Of a stretch of 64,000 bases of DNA, positions 10,995 through 21,438 are shown piece by piece. The DNA is from Gonapodya prolifera JEL478. Taxonomy: Eukaryota; Monoblepharomycota; Monoblepharidomycetes; Monoblepharidales; Gonapodyaceae. Position 1 is the stretch's first letter; each line of letters opens with the position of its first letter. The stretch is from the NCBI GenBank assembly GCA_001574975.1, contig KQ965796.1:157349-221348 (forward strand), given 5' to 3'. Position numbers and translations under genes: made by a program. A model generated the notes under the pieces. That model was not told the origin of the DNA. It searched no databases and saw nothing but the letters and a program-made list of their open reading frames with translations.

Positions 10995-12095
10995 CTACTT
11001 GTGCTCGACGGTGGTAAGATCTTTTCGGCAGTGGGGGCACACTTTGGCGCCGATTTTGTAGTCCTGGAGGCGGCAAGGGGTGCGGCGTGGGGGCAGGTGG
11101 TGGAGTGTTAGAGATTGGGTGAACGAGAGCTCAGAAGCAACAGAAGGAGAGGAGACAAGACAAACCTCAAGACAGTCCGGGCAAGAATCCTTGGGCGCGG
11201 GCGGGTGGTAAACGGTGGTGACGCCCTTGAAGACGAGAAACATGATGCCGGAGACAATCAGGAAGTAGACTGGACGTGGGGAGAGAAGGATTGGGAGTTG
11301 GGAGCAGGGGACGTGGGTGGGGGGATGGGATGGGACGGGCAGAGGAGGGAAGGGCAAACGAGAGAAAGGCGAGAGGTTTAGAAGGATGGGAGAAAGGAGA
11401 CGAGGAGGGTCGACTCACTGATGTTGTTGATGAAGTTTCCGTCTGGAAGGCGGCGGGGCAGGGAGGAAGAGAACGCGAGGTGAAGAACGACCGAAATGAG
11501 CTGGTTTTGGGGTGAGACTTGCAATCGGTTACTTACAGTTCCAAGTGATCTGTTTTCGCAGGTGCCGTCGATATCGATGTCAATCCAAAACAGGAAAGTC
11601 AGACAACACCATCTGCACCCATCTCCGACCTCAACTCACGGCTCCATCGCTCTTCGCCTGCACCAAGCTGCCGTACGAGGTCCTGTTCTGGCCGTTCCTG
11701 AGAACGACGAACGAGTCGGGCAGCGACGACTGTCCCGCGGCAAGACCGATGAAGGGCGTGAAGATGTCGGTGACGAGCGAGTTCACGACCGTCGTGAAGG
11801 CAGCACCTGGTCGTCGTCGTCGTTGTAAGGGAGGGGAGCCAAACAAAAAAAGTGTCAGAACGATCGGCGTGCAGGGCTTGCGACCAACAAAAAAACGGGA
11901 CGGGACCGGGTACACACCCATAATGACGGCGATGGCAAGGTCGACGACGTTTCCCCTCATGATAAAGTTCTTAAAGTCGTTGGCCAGTCCGCCGGTGACG
12001 TTGAGGGCCTTCTTGCCGAGCTGTTTCGCCTTGGCCCCGGTCTCTTCCAGCAGGATGATCTGCTCGTTGGGCTTCGCGGCGGCGGCGGAGGACAT
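10995..12095 (-). CDS. MscL-family mechanosensitive channel with C-terminal zinc ribbon (copy 2)
   Basis: Paralogue of the gene at 6374. Six exons on the minus strand (12095-11918, 11806-11640, 11549-11537, 11442-11419, 11269-11166, 11063-10995) give 184 residues. The core reads FKNFIMRGNVVDLAIAVIMG then AAFTTVVNSLVTDIFTPFIG; the exon join ITWNYGNFINNI leads into TM2 (YFLIVSGIMFLVFK). The C-terminus has CPDC (157-160) and CPHC (171-174) in the same CX2CX10CX2C spacing as copy 1. Introns 1, 2, 3 and the last intron fall at the same positions as in copy 1, including the 13-nt exon 3. Copy 2 has one extra intron inside TM2. The N-terminus is longer and has KPNEQIILLEETGAKAKQLG, a possible amphipathic helix. 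It is in tandem with the upstream regulator gene at 12563-14157, 467 bp apart. Confidence 0.92.
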
Positions 12096-12562
12096 TGCGC
12101 TGGTTCGTGTGGTGGATGTGGACGAGTGGGGTGGAGCTTTGCTTGAAAAGGGGTAAACCGCTGGGTTTTTGTGGGCGCAGGGTCAGCCCCACACGCCACA
12201 CGGTGAAAGTCAACAGCAAGGCCCAGGCCGTGGCGAACAGGGACGGTAAGCAAAGATTAGGTAAAGATCTGGTGAGACGGTTTGGCGGAGACGTACCTGG
12301 TCGCTTCTGGTGGTTGTGTGCGAGTGAGAACCGTGTATCCAGGTATCCACAACAGCAACATAGTGGAAATCGTACATATTTATTGGCAACGAGGATTTCA
12401 AAAAACGGTGCATCAAAACTCCGTACGTGTTGGTACAAAGGGTACTTCCAACAAAAAAAAGCCAAAAAAGAAACCGCTCTACCAACGGTACTGCCAAGAA
12501 AACAAAAAACCATCCTGCTCCAGCGTCAGCACAGCATCAAAACTAAACTTTGTCAAAACCTG

Positions 12563-14157
12563 TCATGCCCCAAACGTCCGTGCCGCACCGACTCCCTGAC
12601 CCTGCCCGTTCTCCTCCCATCCGGTATAGTACTGCCCCAGTCCGTACGGCATACTAATCGACCGAGTGGGTGTGTGCACCTGCGTCTGCATCTGCACGTG
12701 CTCGCCATACCCTGTCCCTGCGTGCGGCCGAGGAACAGGAACAGGCGGCCCCTGGGCGAATGCGGGTAATCCGTGCGTCCCCGCCTGCACAGGGACACCC
12801 GCAGGAATTGTGTAGTGCTGCGCGAGGTGGAACATTGGTGCTGGTACTGAGGGTTGTGGTGGAAACGATGTCGCGAGCGACGCCGCGGAGATGGGGTATT
12901 GGTATTGGAGTGCCTCGGGTGGTAATGTGGTGGAAAGGGATGCAGTGTGACCCGGAGACGTGGTAACGGATGAGGTAGGCATCGAAGGTGTTTGTGTGAG
13001 TTCGTGGGGGGAATTGTAGATGTGCTGGTATGGACGAGTTCCGGTTGGTGGATTCGTCGCGATGGTAGTGTGTGCCAACATGAGAGATGTTCGAACCACT
13101 GAAATTAAAAGTGGTAGCGGAGAAAACTCACGTAATACTGCCCCTGCTGCATCTGTGACGCCCACGTTCCTGAGACATTTTGGTCCGCATGCAGATAAAC
13201 TTGCATCATCTGGTCACCACTACCAGCACCACCACCACCACCGTGGCTCAACCCTCCAGAACCCATCCACTGACTCGGTTCTGCAACTACCGGACTCGCA
13301 GTCAATGTTCCATACGACCGCGGCGCAGACTGTGTCGAATTCGGCTCTGATCCTGCATTATATCCCTTCACCTGCACCTGCTCACCACCACGACCACCGT
13401 CGCCGCCACCGCCGTAGCTCAATTCACCTGCAGAGTTCATCCACCGATTCGGTCCCACTGGCACCCAAGTCGCATCCCCACTCCCACTCCCACTTCCATA
13501 CGGCCTCGGTGCAGACGTGGATTGCGTCGAGCTCACCAACTGCTGCTCCCCCTGCGCATGCCCCTGCCCAGCTTGCGTGCCGTACAATCCCGCCAACCCC
13601 GCCAATCCCGCCGGCGACCCGTACCGCAGAAACGTGGGATCGGTCGCCGCCCGCTCGTCCCACGAAAAGGGCCGTTGTTTGGGCGTGCGTTTGTACGTGC
13701 ATGAGAGGCCGGTGAGGCTGATGTGTTACATTCAGAGCACGTGGGAGTGGGCAATCGGTTTCGAAAATGATCGACGAGTTGTGTTGTGTTGAGCGTTCAT
13801 AAGCTCGGGGTGACGTGCAAGAGCGGTCATCACTCACGTGCAATGGCTACACCGCGGAGTCTTGTTGTCGCATCCTTTCTTCCTAAAGGACAAGGGGGGA
13901 GACAGCGTTTGACTCAGCAACGGCGAATAAGGCGCACGTTTCGACGCGAGATGAAGCATACCGTCGGTGGCACTGATCGCACGCCTAACACGAGAGGACG
14001 AGTCACATGTCGCGGTTGGATTACCATAAGGTAGGAGAGAGGACACGCGCATGCTTACCTTCTCAGTCCGGGTCCGCCGCCGGGGAGGGGGTAATAATGG
14101 TCCGCCTGGCTTCCCGGCATCCTTCGACCCGGACGCTGACGTGTCTTCCTCGGGCAT
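12563..14157 (-). CDS. Zn2Cys6 fungal transcription factor
   Basis: Fungal binuclear-cluster regulators bind CGG-type DNA sites through six cysteines holding two zinc ions. The proposed five exons (14157-14059, 13984-13962, 13882-13838, 13717-13132, 13024-12563) give about 404 residues. The first three introns split the zinc cluster itself: after RRRTRTEK come ACDQCHRR, then KKGCDNKTPRCSHC, then TLTGLSCTYKRTPKQRP. Spacing is CX2CX6CX6CX2CX6C, a perfect match to the family. The rest is low-complexity (Gly/Ser/Gln/Tyr/Pro) with repeated segments (PNRWMNSAGELSYGGGG and PSQWMGSGGLSHGGGG), and I see no clear fungal-specific middle homology region. The last exon junction (13132 to 13024) is chosen because it keeps the Q/Y/P-rich frame; other acceptors exist. 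Target genes unknown. Confidence 0.85.
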
Positions 14158-15215
14158 CCCCTCACTTCCACTTGACAGCGAATGCGAGGGCGGGAGAAGG
14201 CGCTGAGGGCAGAGGGCGGGTCCTCTAGGGTTTGTCCGTGGTGAGAATCTCGGCTCGTGCGTTCGGTTGGGAGCCGCCGGGACAGGTACGGTGACGGCGT
14301 GGAATCGCCAAAGACCGGTCTCAATGAAGCGTGGAGAAGGCCAAGGCCATTTCGGCTGACTGGATGTCGCCTAAATTACAAAATCTGCTCCTTTAGGACC
14401 CTTTCGTAAGAGGTAAAGGTTCCTATTCTCTCCCGCCATGATAGCCTATTATACTAACGCAGCGGCACGACCCCGCCCTCGGAGGTCCCGGAACCGCACC
14501 GGCGTTGCATCAACGCTCTACCACCCCGCTCCCGTCAGCCGTTGTGGTCTCGCGAGCGTGGACGTCGGTGGCTGTGGGTCGTGCGCCACAGGACACTATG
14601 GCTAGGATGATGCCTGCCAAGTGCCAAGTGCAAGTGCGGGGAAGAGATTGAAGCAGCACAGACGATTCCCGATGACCGGAGATTCCGGGAGACGCCGTGT
14701 GGGGCAACATAATTCCACGGAGGCGCGCCAGGTCCAACAGACCTCAGGGATCGTGATGAGTAATCAGTCAATCTGCTCAAGATTTTATTGTGACGGTGTT
14801 GGAATTCGAGGACGGAGAAGCGTGTTAAAATGGTTATTTCGGCCAAGTTTTGCAAAGTCTGACCAAAAGTGGCAGTCGCCCAACACGACACAAAATGTGC
14901 CAATCTTTGATGTATGTCAAGGCCACGAAGACAATGAATCACCGCACTCACCAGCGCTAGATTAGAAATGTAAAAGGATCTCTCCAAAAGGTGTGATAAA
15001 TGACCGAACCTTCATCTACTCGAAGCAGTGGTTTGACAGCAAGATAACCCTGCCCCAGCCCCCCAATAGTCTCGCCGAAAACTCGAAATCGACATCACTT
15101 TCATCAAAATCATTCAAAAAGTGTGCCAGAACGACCAGATGCGGCAGGTGAAACTGGCAAAAGTTTCACCTGCCGCACATGCCGTACCACCGGAGAAATC
15201 AAAAACTCTGCGCCG
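14158..15215. other. Spacer upstream of the zinc-cluster gene
   Basis: Contains the probable promoter of the minus-strand regulator. Short open frames on both strands (for example 14621-14965 +) show no motif I recognise. It contains the hairpin at 15140-15177, listed separately. Confidence 0.35.
15140..15177. repeat. Perfect 16-bp inverted repeat (hairpin)
   Basis: TGCGGCAGGTGAAACT at 15140-15155, a 6-nt loop GGCAAA, then its exact reverse complement at 15162-15177. It lies about 50 bp downstream of the tRNA-Ser 3' end in the tRNA's direction of transcription, beyond the T-run terminator. Role unknown; a transcribed hairpin or a relic of a small inverted-repeat element are both possible. 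Confidence 0.85.
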
Positions 15216-15227
15216 AAAAAAAAAAAA
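15216..15227 (-). terminator. RNA polymerase III T-run terminator
   Basis: Twelve A residues on the + strand (T12 on the minus strand) start right after the discriminator base of tRNA-Ser, as expected for a Pol III terminator. Confidence 0.85.
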
Positions 15228-15309
15228 CGTCGCCCACAGGATTCGAACCTGTGCGGGCAGAGCCCATTTGATTTCGAGTCAAACTCCTTAACCACTCGGA
15301 CAGAGCGAC
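15228..15309 (-). tRNA. tRNA-Ser (anticodon CGA)
   Basis: 82 nt on the minus strand, intronless. The acceptor stem pairs GTCGCTC with GGGCGAC (one G-T pair). The D arm has GAGTGGTTAAGG. The anticodon stem-loop is TTTGACTCGAAATCAAA with anticodon CGA, decoding UCG. A long type II variable arm (GGGCTCTGCCC) follows, and the T arm is ACAGGTTCGAATCCTGT. The long variable arm and the discriminator G are seryl-tRNA identity features. The internal A and B boxes are the normal Pol III promoter. Confidence 0.97.
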
Positions 15310-16899
15310 TGTTTACATGTCTAAACGGAAAATTTTAATTATATAAACATTTATTAGCGTTCAAACAGTGGAGCTCGAGATGCCCTGTCTCAATGGGCAT
15401 CATACTCGATGGATTTAAGTCACGTTCGTGAAGATGAATGAAAGTGTACACTCCGCATCTCGGGGTTGAACTTGGGTCGACCAACCCTTCGTCCCACCTG
15501 ACAACAGAGTTTAAAAACTCTCTTCCCCCGCGGCGAAGACACACACATCAGATCAAACCTTGCCTTGACATCACTCGTCGACCCGTTGATTTATGTCTCT
15601 GACCGTCCAGTCCGTGCTGACTGCAGGTTAACCTGATGACGTTCCTTTCCACATTGGAGCCGCTGGCGGGAGTTCCACACGGTGTTCTTTCTCCTGCGCT
15701 CCAAGGGACCCAGAGGCTTTGAAAGTTTGAAATTTTCAGCCCTTGGCGAGGGAAACTCATTAAAAGACGGAAGTCGGTTGGGTGTCACTATTGTACAGTT
15801 TCAGTTCAGGCCGGCGCAATCGACAGAGCCCTTCTCGATTTTCTCGCTGACCGTCTTCCTCAGAACGCAAACGACGCCGTGATTATTTATTTCACCTCCT
15901 CGTATGTGTCCATCATTCACAATCGGGTAGATTCCCCTAAGAAAGAAACGACAGAACCTTGTATTCCCCTGCGAGAACTTGACTCGTGGAGCACGCCCAC
16001 CTTGTAGTGACAAGGCGCTCTTATATTCTGCTTCCGTTTTTGGCTCTGGAGCGGAGCGACCAACCCAACCGTGGGTGGAACACCGAACTCGTTACTGGCC
16101 TTACATTATGGTCGTTGACACAAGCGGCCGTGTCTCAGTCAGGAGTTCACTTTCGTTTTGGAGATTGCGGGAGCTTGAAATCACTTTCAATGCTCCTTCA
16201 AACCATGTTCTCCATAAATAACCTGTACAGCACTTGCTCGCGGCGAGGTAGATGTATTTGGTGCACTTGTTTAACAACCAAAAGCTGACCAATTCAATCG
16301 CATTTTACCCCTAACACACTTGCGGTTGCGTGCAGCGGTCTGGCGTATTCTCTCTGTTGCGGTCGACAGCTCAAGGGTGGAGTGACACTTAATGAAAGTT
16401 GAAACGCCGGCCCCTTTTCCCGTTTTGGAGCCCATCACTTGCGACCTTCGTGATGTTGCGGATTGTGCTCTTATGAACGCTGTCCGTTGCTTTTAATTCC
16501 CTTAATTTGGCCGAAGGTACTAGACGCTGAGACCACTTTTGTCGGAAAATATCAACGATCTTGGCGCGATGGACCATCCGCTGGGAGTGAGCTGGCACGA
16601 ATGGACGAAACTTTTGGAAAAGGAATGAGGAGAGTGTGGTGGGGGTGACGATTCGAACTTAGAAGTACCGTGGTCACTGAACCCCCTTCACATGACTCGC
16701 GGAACTCTTCGAGAGCGTGTACCTATCAGGAGCTCTTTCGGGTAAGGCTGACGAATTTGGACTCGTCAACTTTCGAGATTGCTGGGAATATGTTTTGTTT
16801 GTACTGTCCTACAAATAAACTGACAGAATACGGCATCCGACCTGCGTTTTGGTGGGTTGGGCTTAGAAGATGGCCGATCCAACAATCCTGGTACTGAGC
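15310..16899. other. Gene-poor stretch between tRNA-Ser and the membrane-protein cluster
   Basis: No gene recognised on either strand. It contains one member of a dispersed repeat (15567-15640) that also occurs in the upstream regions of the membrane-protein copies at 18538-18605 and, in part, near 21405-21440. Confidence 0.4.
15567..15640. repeat. Dispersed repeat, copy 1
   Basis: CCGTTGATTTATGTCTCTGA with the following GTCAG/CTGACTGCAG motif matches, with substitutions, 18538-18605 (CCGTTGATTTACATCTTGGA...CTGACTGTACG). The core CTGACTGCAGG recurs at 21421. Confidence 0.55.
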
Positions 16900-18154
16900 C
16901 GCTCAGTTTGGGTGCTTTCAGCTGCGTTGTTGCGGGCGCTCTGCTTCGCCCCAGAAACATTGCCGTCAGCCCATTCCGCAACATTGGATCCAAGGCTGTG
17001 ACAATGACAATGTCAGTGATTGAGTGTGACAGCACCATGACAGATAGGATTTCTTCAATGGACGCAGGACGCGGTAATGTTTCAGTTAATAGCCCGTAGA
17101 AATTAACACCAATGCTGTAAAGAAACGAGGAAGATCAACAAATGATAGAAGACTGATACGACTTGAACGATCCCTGTAGCCCCCCCACAATCCAAAAAAG
17201 GCCAATGTTGTTACCATTCCATTCAGTGCCAGTCGCAGATCCACCATTCGCATGTTTCTTTCAAGGGTGTCCAATCTCCTCAGCGAAGTTTGGATCAAGC
17301 GACGTCGTGTTTGCCAGAACCTCCCTTCGCAGAGTCCATATCTTCTTCCCGATGCTGCTGTATGAGTTACCACCGAAGTAGACGAAATGGCGAGGAGAGT
17401 AGCAGACATAAACAGTATGATTGACAATTGGCGAGGGTCGCGTGTGATCCAATTTGCAATACAGGTCTGACGACGGGAATGTGTAGAAGAATTCCCATGC
17501 CACCAATCAGAACCAAAAAGAAAAATCCTTCACTGAGGTTCCTGGTCTATGCACGCATGAATCGATCGCTCGCAATGTGCCTGATGGAGCGACTACGAAA
17601 ACCCAAGTGACAATCATTCCGATCTGGTAGACCTACAGCGAATACTCCACGTTCCTGATGCCTATGTTGTATCGCTCCCAGCCTTGTGAGCGAAATGCAA
17701 TGAGGAAATATATCCAAAGGCTGAATGCTATAAGTTCCCAGAGTAACTTGACAACTGCAGCCTTACATATTAGAGCGAGACACGCCAAGACAACAAGGCA
17801 TCCGATACAAACCAGTGCGCCTTCAACCTGACAAGCCAAATTCGGGAGGAAGGGCAACTGGATTGTGTATCTTCCAAGGACTCCAACGGCGATTGGTAGG
17901 AGAATGAGAGCATCAAACGCAAATAGATTCATGTATATGAAATTTAGTGGCAGTCCAAGATCCTACTCAGGAGGTGCGACAAAACAATAAAAGGAGTACA
18001 TTATGTTAATATTTCTTCAACGGACGTACCTTTACTCGTGCGAAGTTTGGCACTAGCACACACATTGTAGCTAATCCCAAAATGCGATTGTGAACCCAAT
18101 GTGAACCGCCACCCATGTGTCCCCGGCCGATGCTTCCTCCGCAGTAACATCCAT
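16900..18154 (-). pseudogene. Multi-pass membrane protein, copy A (decayed)
   Basis: Paralogue of the intact-looking gene at 20370-21297, read on the minus strand from an ATG at 18154 (MDVTAEEASAGDTWVAVHIG). Recognisable blocks follow in order: TM1; NLFAFDALILLPIAVGVLG; an exon with GWERYNIGIRNVEYSL; a block with NWITRDPRQLSIILFMSATL; GKKIWTLRREVLANTTSLDP; MRMVDLRLALNGMVTTLAFF; and the last block IEEILSVMVLSHSITDIVIV ending near LRNGL. Frame is lost inside TM1 (about 18085), a TAG follows VEYSL at about 17633, and frame shifts again after NFAEEIG at about 17261. Up to seven hydrophobic segments are suggested for the full family. No known family recognised. Confidence 0.6.
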
Positions 18155-18302
18155 GATTGCGGTTTGAAATTTGCGAGGTGTTCCCTAACTAAAATTGGAA
18201 TGGCCGGGAGTGATCGGAATTGTGTGAGGCAGCTTGTCGTGTTGGATCGGAGAGCATCTTCGCAGGCGAGCAAGCGCAGACCATGCAATAATTATATGAA
18301 AT

Positions 18303-18341
18303 ATTTTGGGGTTCTTTCTCATATGTAAGATAAATCTGTGG
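18303..18341 (-). promoter_or_regulatory. Conserved upstream element, copy A
   Basis: On the minus strand: CCACAGATTTATCTTACATA followed by TGAGAAAGAACCCC, about 150 bp upstream of the copy A start. The same sequence with few changes lies upstream of copies B (18704-18740, + strand) and C (21439-21469, minus strand). Could be a shared promoter motif or simply co-duplicated flank. Confidence 0.5.
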
Positions 18342-18537
18342 AGGGGGGCGGGCGAGGATTGAATGTTGAGTGATACCGAGTTCACGCGGACGGCGTGCGA
18401 GAGACGAGACTTAGAGAGTCAAAGAGAGTGCCGAGATACGAGAGAGACAGTCGAGAGATTCCGATTCAGACCAACATTCTTGTCGTGCTTTTCAACTCTC
18501 TTCGCAGCAGAGCCACTCACATCCGACGGATCCCTTT

Positions 18538-18605
18538 GCGTCACTCGCAGAACCGTTGATTTACATCTTGGACCGGTCAGTTCGCCGCTGACTGTACGTC
18601 ATTTT
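18538..18605. repeat. Dispersed repeat, copy 2
   Basis: Matches 15567-15640; see that entry. It lies in the interval between the divergent copies A and B. Confidence 0.55.
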
Positions 18606-18703
18606 ACCGAAAAGAGATAAACACGCTCTCGTTCTATGAGCTTTGAATCAATGCCACATATGCGCTGGTGCCATAGTCCGAGCCAATGTGAGGGATAATC
18701 AAC

Positions 18704-18740
18704 AGTCTCACAGCTTTAGCTTGCATATGAGAAAACCCCC
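18704..18740 (+). promoter_or_regulatory. Conserved upstream element, copy B
   Basis: CACAGCTTTAGCTTGCATAT followed by GAGAAAACCCCC on the + strand, about 145 bp upstream of copy B's ATG. The orientation relative to its gene is the same as for copies A and C. Confidence 0.5.
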
Positions 18741-18885
18741 GATATTACTTATTACCGTACGCCCTGTCCTTGGAACAGCCTGCGAAGATGATCATCGATC
18801 AAGTAATAACATGCAGCTACCTCACCGTCTTTTCCGATCACACCTACTAATTCAAATAGAGATCCTCCAGCATCAAATCGGATTC

Positions 18886-20106
18886 ATGGATGCTACTGCC
18901 GAGGACACATTGATCTCGGACACATGGGTGGCGGTTCACATCGGGTTCACTCTCGCAATTTTGAGAATCGTGACAATGAGTGTGCTGGTACCAAATTTTG
19001 CACGAGTCAAGGCTCGTTCTTTTGAGGAATATTCAGCGCAACGTGATGTCGTAAATCTTGGTAGGATCTTGGGACACCGCTACGTATTTGCGTTTGATGC
19101 TCTAATTCTCCTGACCGTCGCCGTTGGAGAACTTGAAAGATACATTATCAAGTTCCCGTACCTCCCGAATATTGCTTGCAGATTGAAGGTGCACTGGTTT
19201 GCATTGGAGGCCGGCCTTGGTGTCTTAGCGTGTCTTGCTCAAATCGGTGAAGTTGCTTTTGGAAATGTCTCGATCAAACTTCATCCATCATATAACGTTT
19301 TGTTCGCAAGGTTGGGAGCGATATAACATTGTCATCAAGAACGTGGAGTATTCGCTGTAGGTCCACCAGATCGGAGTGATCGCCTCTTGGGTGTTCCTGG
19401 TCGGCTCGTCAGTCGCATTGGGATCAATGGATGCGCGCAGAGGCCAGGAACCTCGGTAGAAGACTTTTGTTTTGGTTGATCTGATTTGTGGCATGCAAAT
19501 TCGTATTCACATTCCGTCATTAGACCTGCATTGCAAATTGGACCACTCGCGAACCCCGCCAATTGTGGATGATACTCATTACTGGCGGTGATCTCCTCTC
19601 CATTTCATCCATTTCGATGATAATCTCATACAGCAGCATCGGGAAGAAGATATGGACTCTGCGAAGGGAGGTTCTGGCAAACACGACGTCGCTTGATCCA
19701 AACTTCGCTGAGGAGATTGGACACCCTTGAAAGAAACATGCGAATGGTGGATCTGCGACTGGCACTGAATGGAATGGTAACAACATTGGCCTTTTTTGGA
19801 TTGTGGGGGAGCTACAGGAATAGTTCAAACCATACCATTTTTCTATCGACATGATTCCTTGCTCATTTCTTCGCAGCATTGGTATTATTCGCTACGGACT
19901 ATTGACTGGAACATTACCGCGTCCTGCTTACATTGAAGAAATCCTGCCTTTCATGGTGATATGACATTCAATCACGGACATTGTCATTGTAACGGTCTTG
20001 GACTCAACGTTGCGGAATGGGTTGAGGGTGATGTTTGCCGGGCATAATGCAACACCTGCTGCAGCCCCACTGAATAGCACGACAACTGAACCGCTCAGTC
20101 CTAGAA
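18886..20106 (+). pseudogene. Multi-pass membrane protein, copy B (decayed)
   Basis: Plus-strand paralogue starting MDATAEDTLISDTWVAVHIG and continuing in one frame through TM1 and a second block (FAFDALILLTVAVGELERYI, then ACRLKVHWFALEAGLGVLAC). Block GWERYNIVIKNVEYSL is followed by a TAG at about 19359, at exactly the same codon as in copy A. A later block reads GKKIWTLRREVLANTTSLDP and again shifts frame at the same place as copy A (about 19728). The C-terminal block is SITDIVIVTVLDSTLRNGL, ending near a TAG at about 20104-20106. Copies A and B therefore share at least two lesions and probably split after the gene had already decayed, or else these are missed splice sites. Confidence 0.6.
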
Positions 20107-20369
20107 TCCTTGCGTCAGCCCTCTCCTAGGCCGAGCCCACTGAAACACATGTTGCAGTTTATCAAGTACATATTCAATAACACAAATGAGGGCTGAGGAG
20201 TGAGGTACAAAGCACAAAATCCCAGCACTTGAGCAAGTTGATCGGTCCAAAGTCTGACTAACCCAAAAGAAGTCTTGGTACATACGCGCTCTCGATGAGC
20301 CCAGAGGGGTAACCGCTGTTCCCAGTTGGCTCCAAACGGCGACCCGACTCCGACCCAACTTTCCTTACC

Positions 20370-21297
20370 TCAGGCAAAACTTTGAAGCATCTGCGCAATC
20401 TCCGCGTCCATTCGTGAATCCAACTCAAATGTATACTCAAGAACTTCCTTCCGCAGTCCCGAGATCTTCTTCCCTATACCGCCATATGAGACAAGCATTG
20501 CAGTTGACGACAGCGCAAGGAGTAGACCTCCAGAGATGAGTATGATCGCCATTTGACGGGGGTCACGGGAGCTCCAGTTTCCGATGCATGTCTGCGATAT
20601 TTGAATGTCGTGGGTCGGGTGTCAAACGAAGATTACGAGCATTGATGAATCGATAAAATCGTTACTATGTAGACTGCTCCAAAGCGCTCACTTACCGAGG
20701 TTCCAGGATTCTGCACGCATCCATCAATAGATCCCATTGCGATGGAGAGGGTAGTTACATACACCCAAGTGCCGACCATTGCCAGCTGATAAACTCTCAG
20801 TGGATACTCGACATTCTTGATAACGATATTATATCGTTCCCAACCTTCAAGTGAGTCAGGCGAGAAGGATGGAAACTTCCGGAGCACGAAGCCCGCAACT
20901 TCAGAAATGACTTACCGATTTGAGCAAGGCACGCCAACACACCGAGGCCTCCGATACCAACAAATGCGCCTTCGATCTGGCAGGCAACTTTTGGAAGGTA
21001 TGGGAGTCCGATGGAGAATCTCCCAAGTTCACCAACGGCAACTGCCAGAAGAACCAGAGCGTCAAATACGAAGAGGTTTAAGTAGATGAAGTCGAGAGGC
21101 TTTCGGAGATCCTATTAATTATGGTGACCACGCGGCTTTCGAGAACATTTGATTTCCAACTATTCCCCGAAACTTACCTTTGCTCGTATAAAATTGGGAC
21201 AAAGTCCACTCATCGTTATTATTCCCAGAATTGCGAGTGTGAAGCCACTATGGATTGCCACCCATGTGTCTCGGGTCAGTTCAGGGCGGGCATCCAT
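20370..21297 (-). CDS. Multi-pass membrane protein of unknown family, copy C
   Basis: Four exons on the minus strand (21297-21178, 21111-20916, 20844-20696, 20591-20370) splice in frame to 228 residues. The start is MDARPELTRDTWVAIHSGFT. At least five hydrophobic segments are visible: TLAILGIITMSGL (about 19-35), NLFVFDALVLLAVAVGELG (about 52-70), GAFVGIGGLGVLACLAQIG (about 87-105), YQLAMVGTWVYVTTLSIAMG (about 122-142) and MAIILISGGLLLALSSTAML (about 169-190). The charged tail reads GIGKKISGLRKEVLEYTFEL. The stop is a TGA just before a GTAAGG that resembles a 5' splice site. Copies A and B continue past this point with two more hydrophobic blocks, so copy C may be shorter than the ancestral protein or the last exons may be missed. 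I recognise no family. Confidence 0.65.
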
Positions 21298-21438
21298 GGT
21301 GGGAGAGTATCGTTATCGGTCTGGAGTTTGTACTGGGAGTTAGAAGCAAAGAGGGGATTGGCGGCACTTAGGCAGCATATCGTATTCACCGATCATTGAT
21401 CGCTTCGAGCCCAGGTCGTACTGACTGCAGGCAATACG

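Noticed and set aside
11155-11500. Purine-rich + strand reading frames over MscL copy 2 introns
   Set aside because: Antisense shadows of the minus-strand gene; the minus strand carries the conserved exons.
14455-14540. Possible second tRNA on the minus strand (GGTGGTAGAGC and GCGGTTCCGGGACC look like D and T arms)
   Set aside because: The T loop lacks the usual GTTCRAnYC and no cloverleaf with a 7-bp acceptor stem can be folded by eye.
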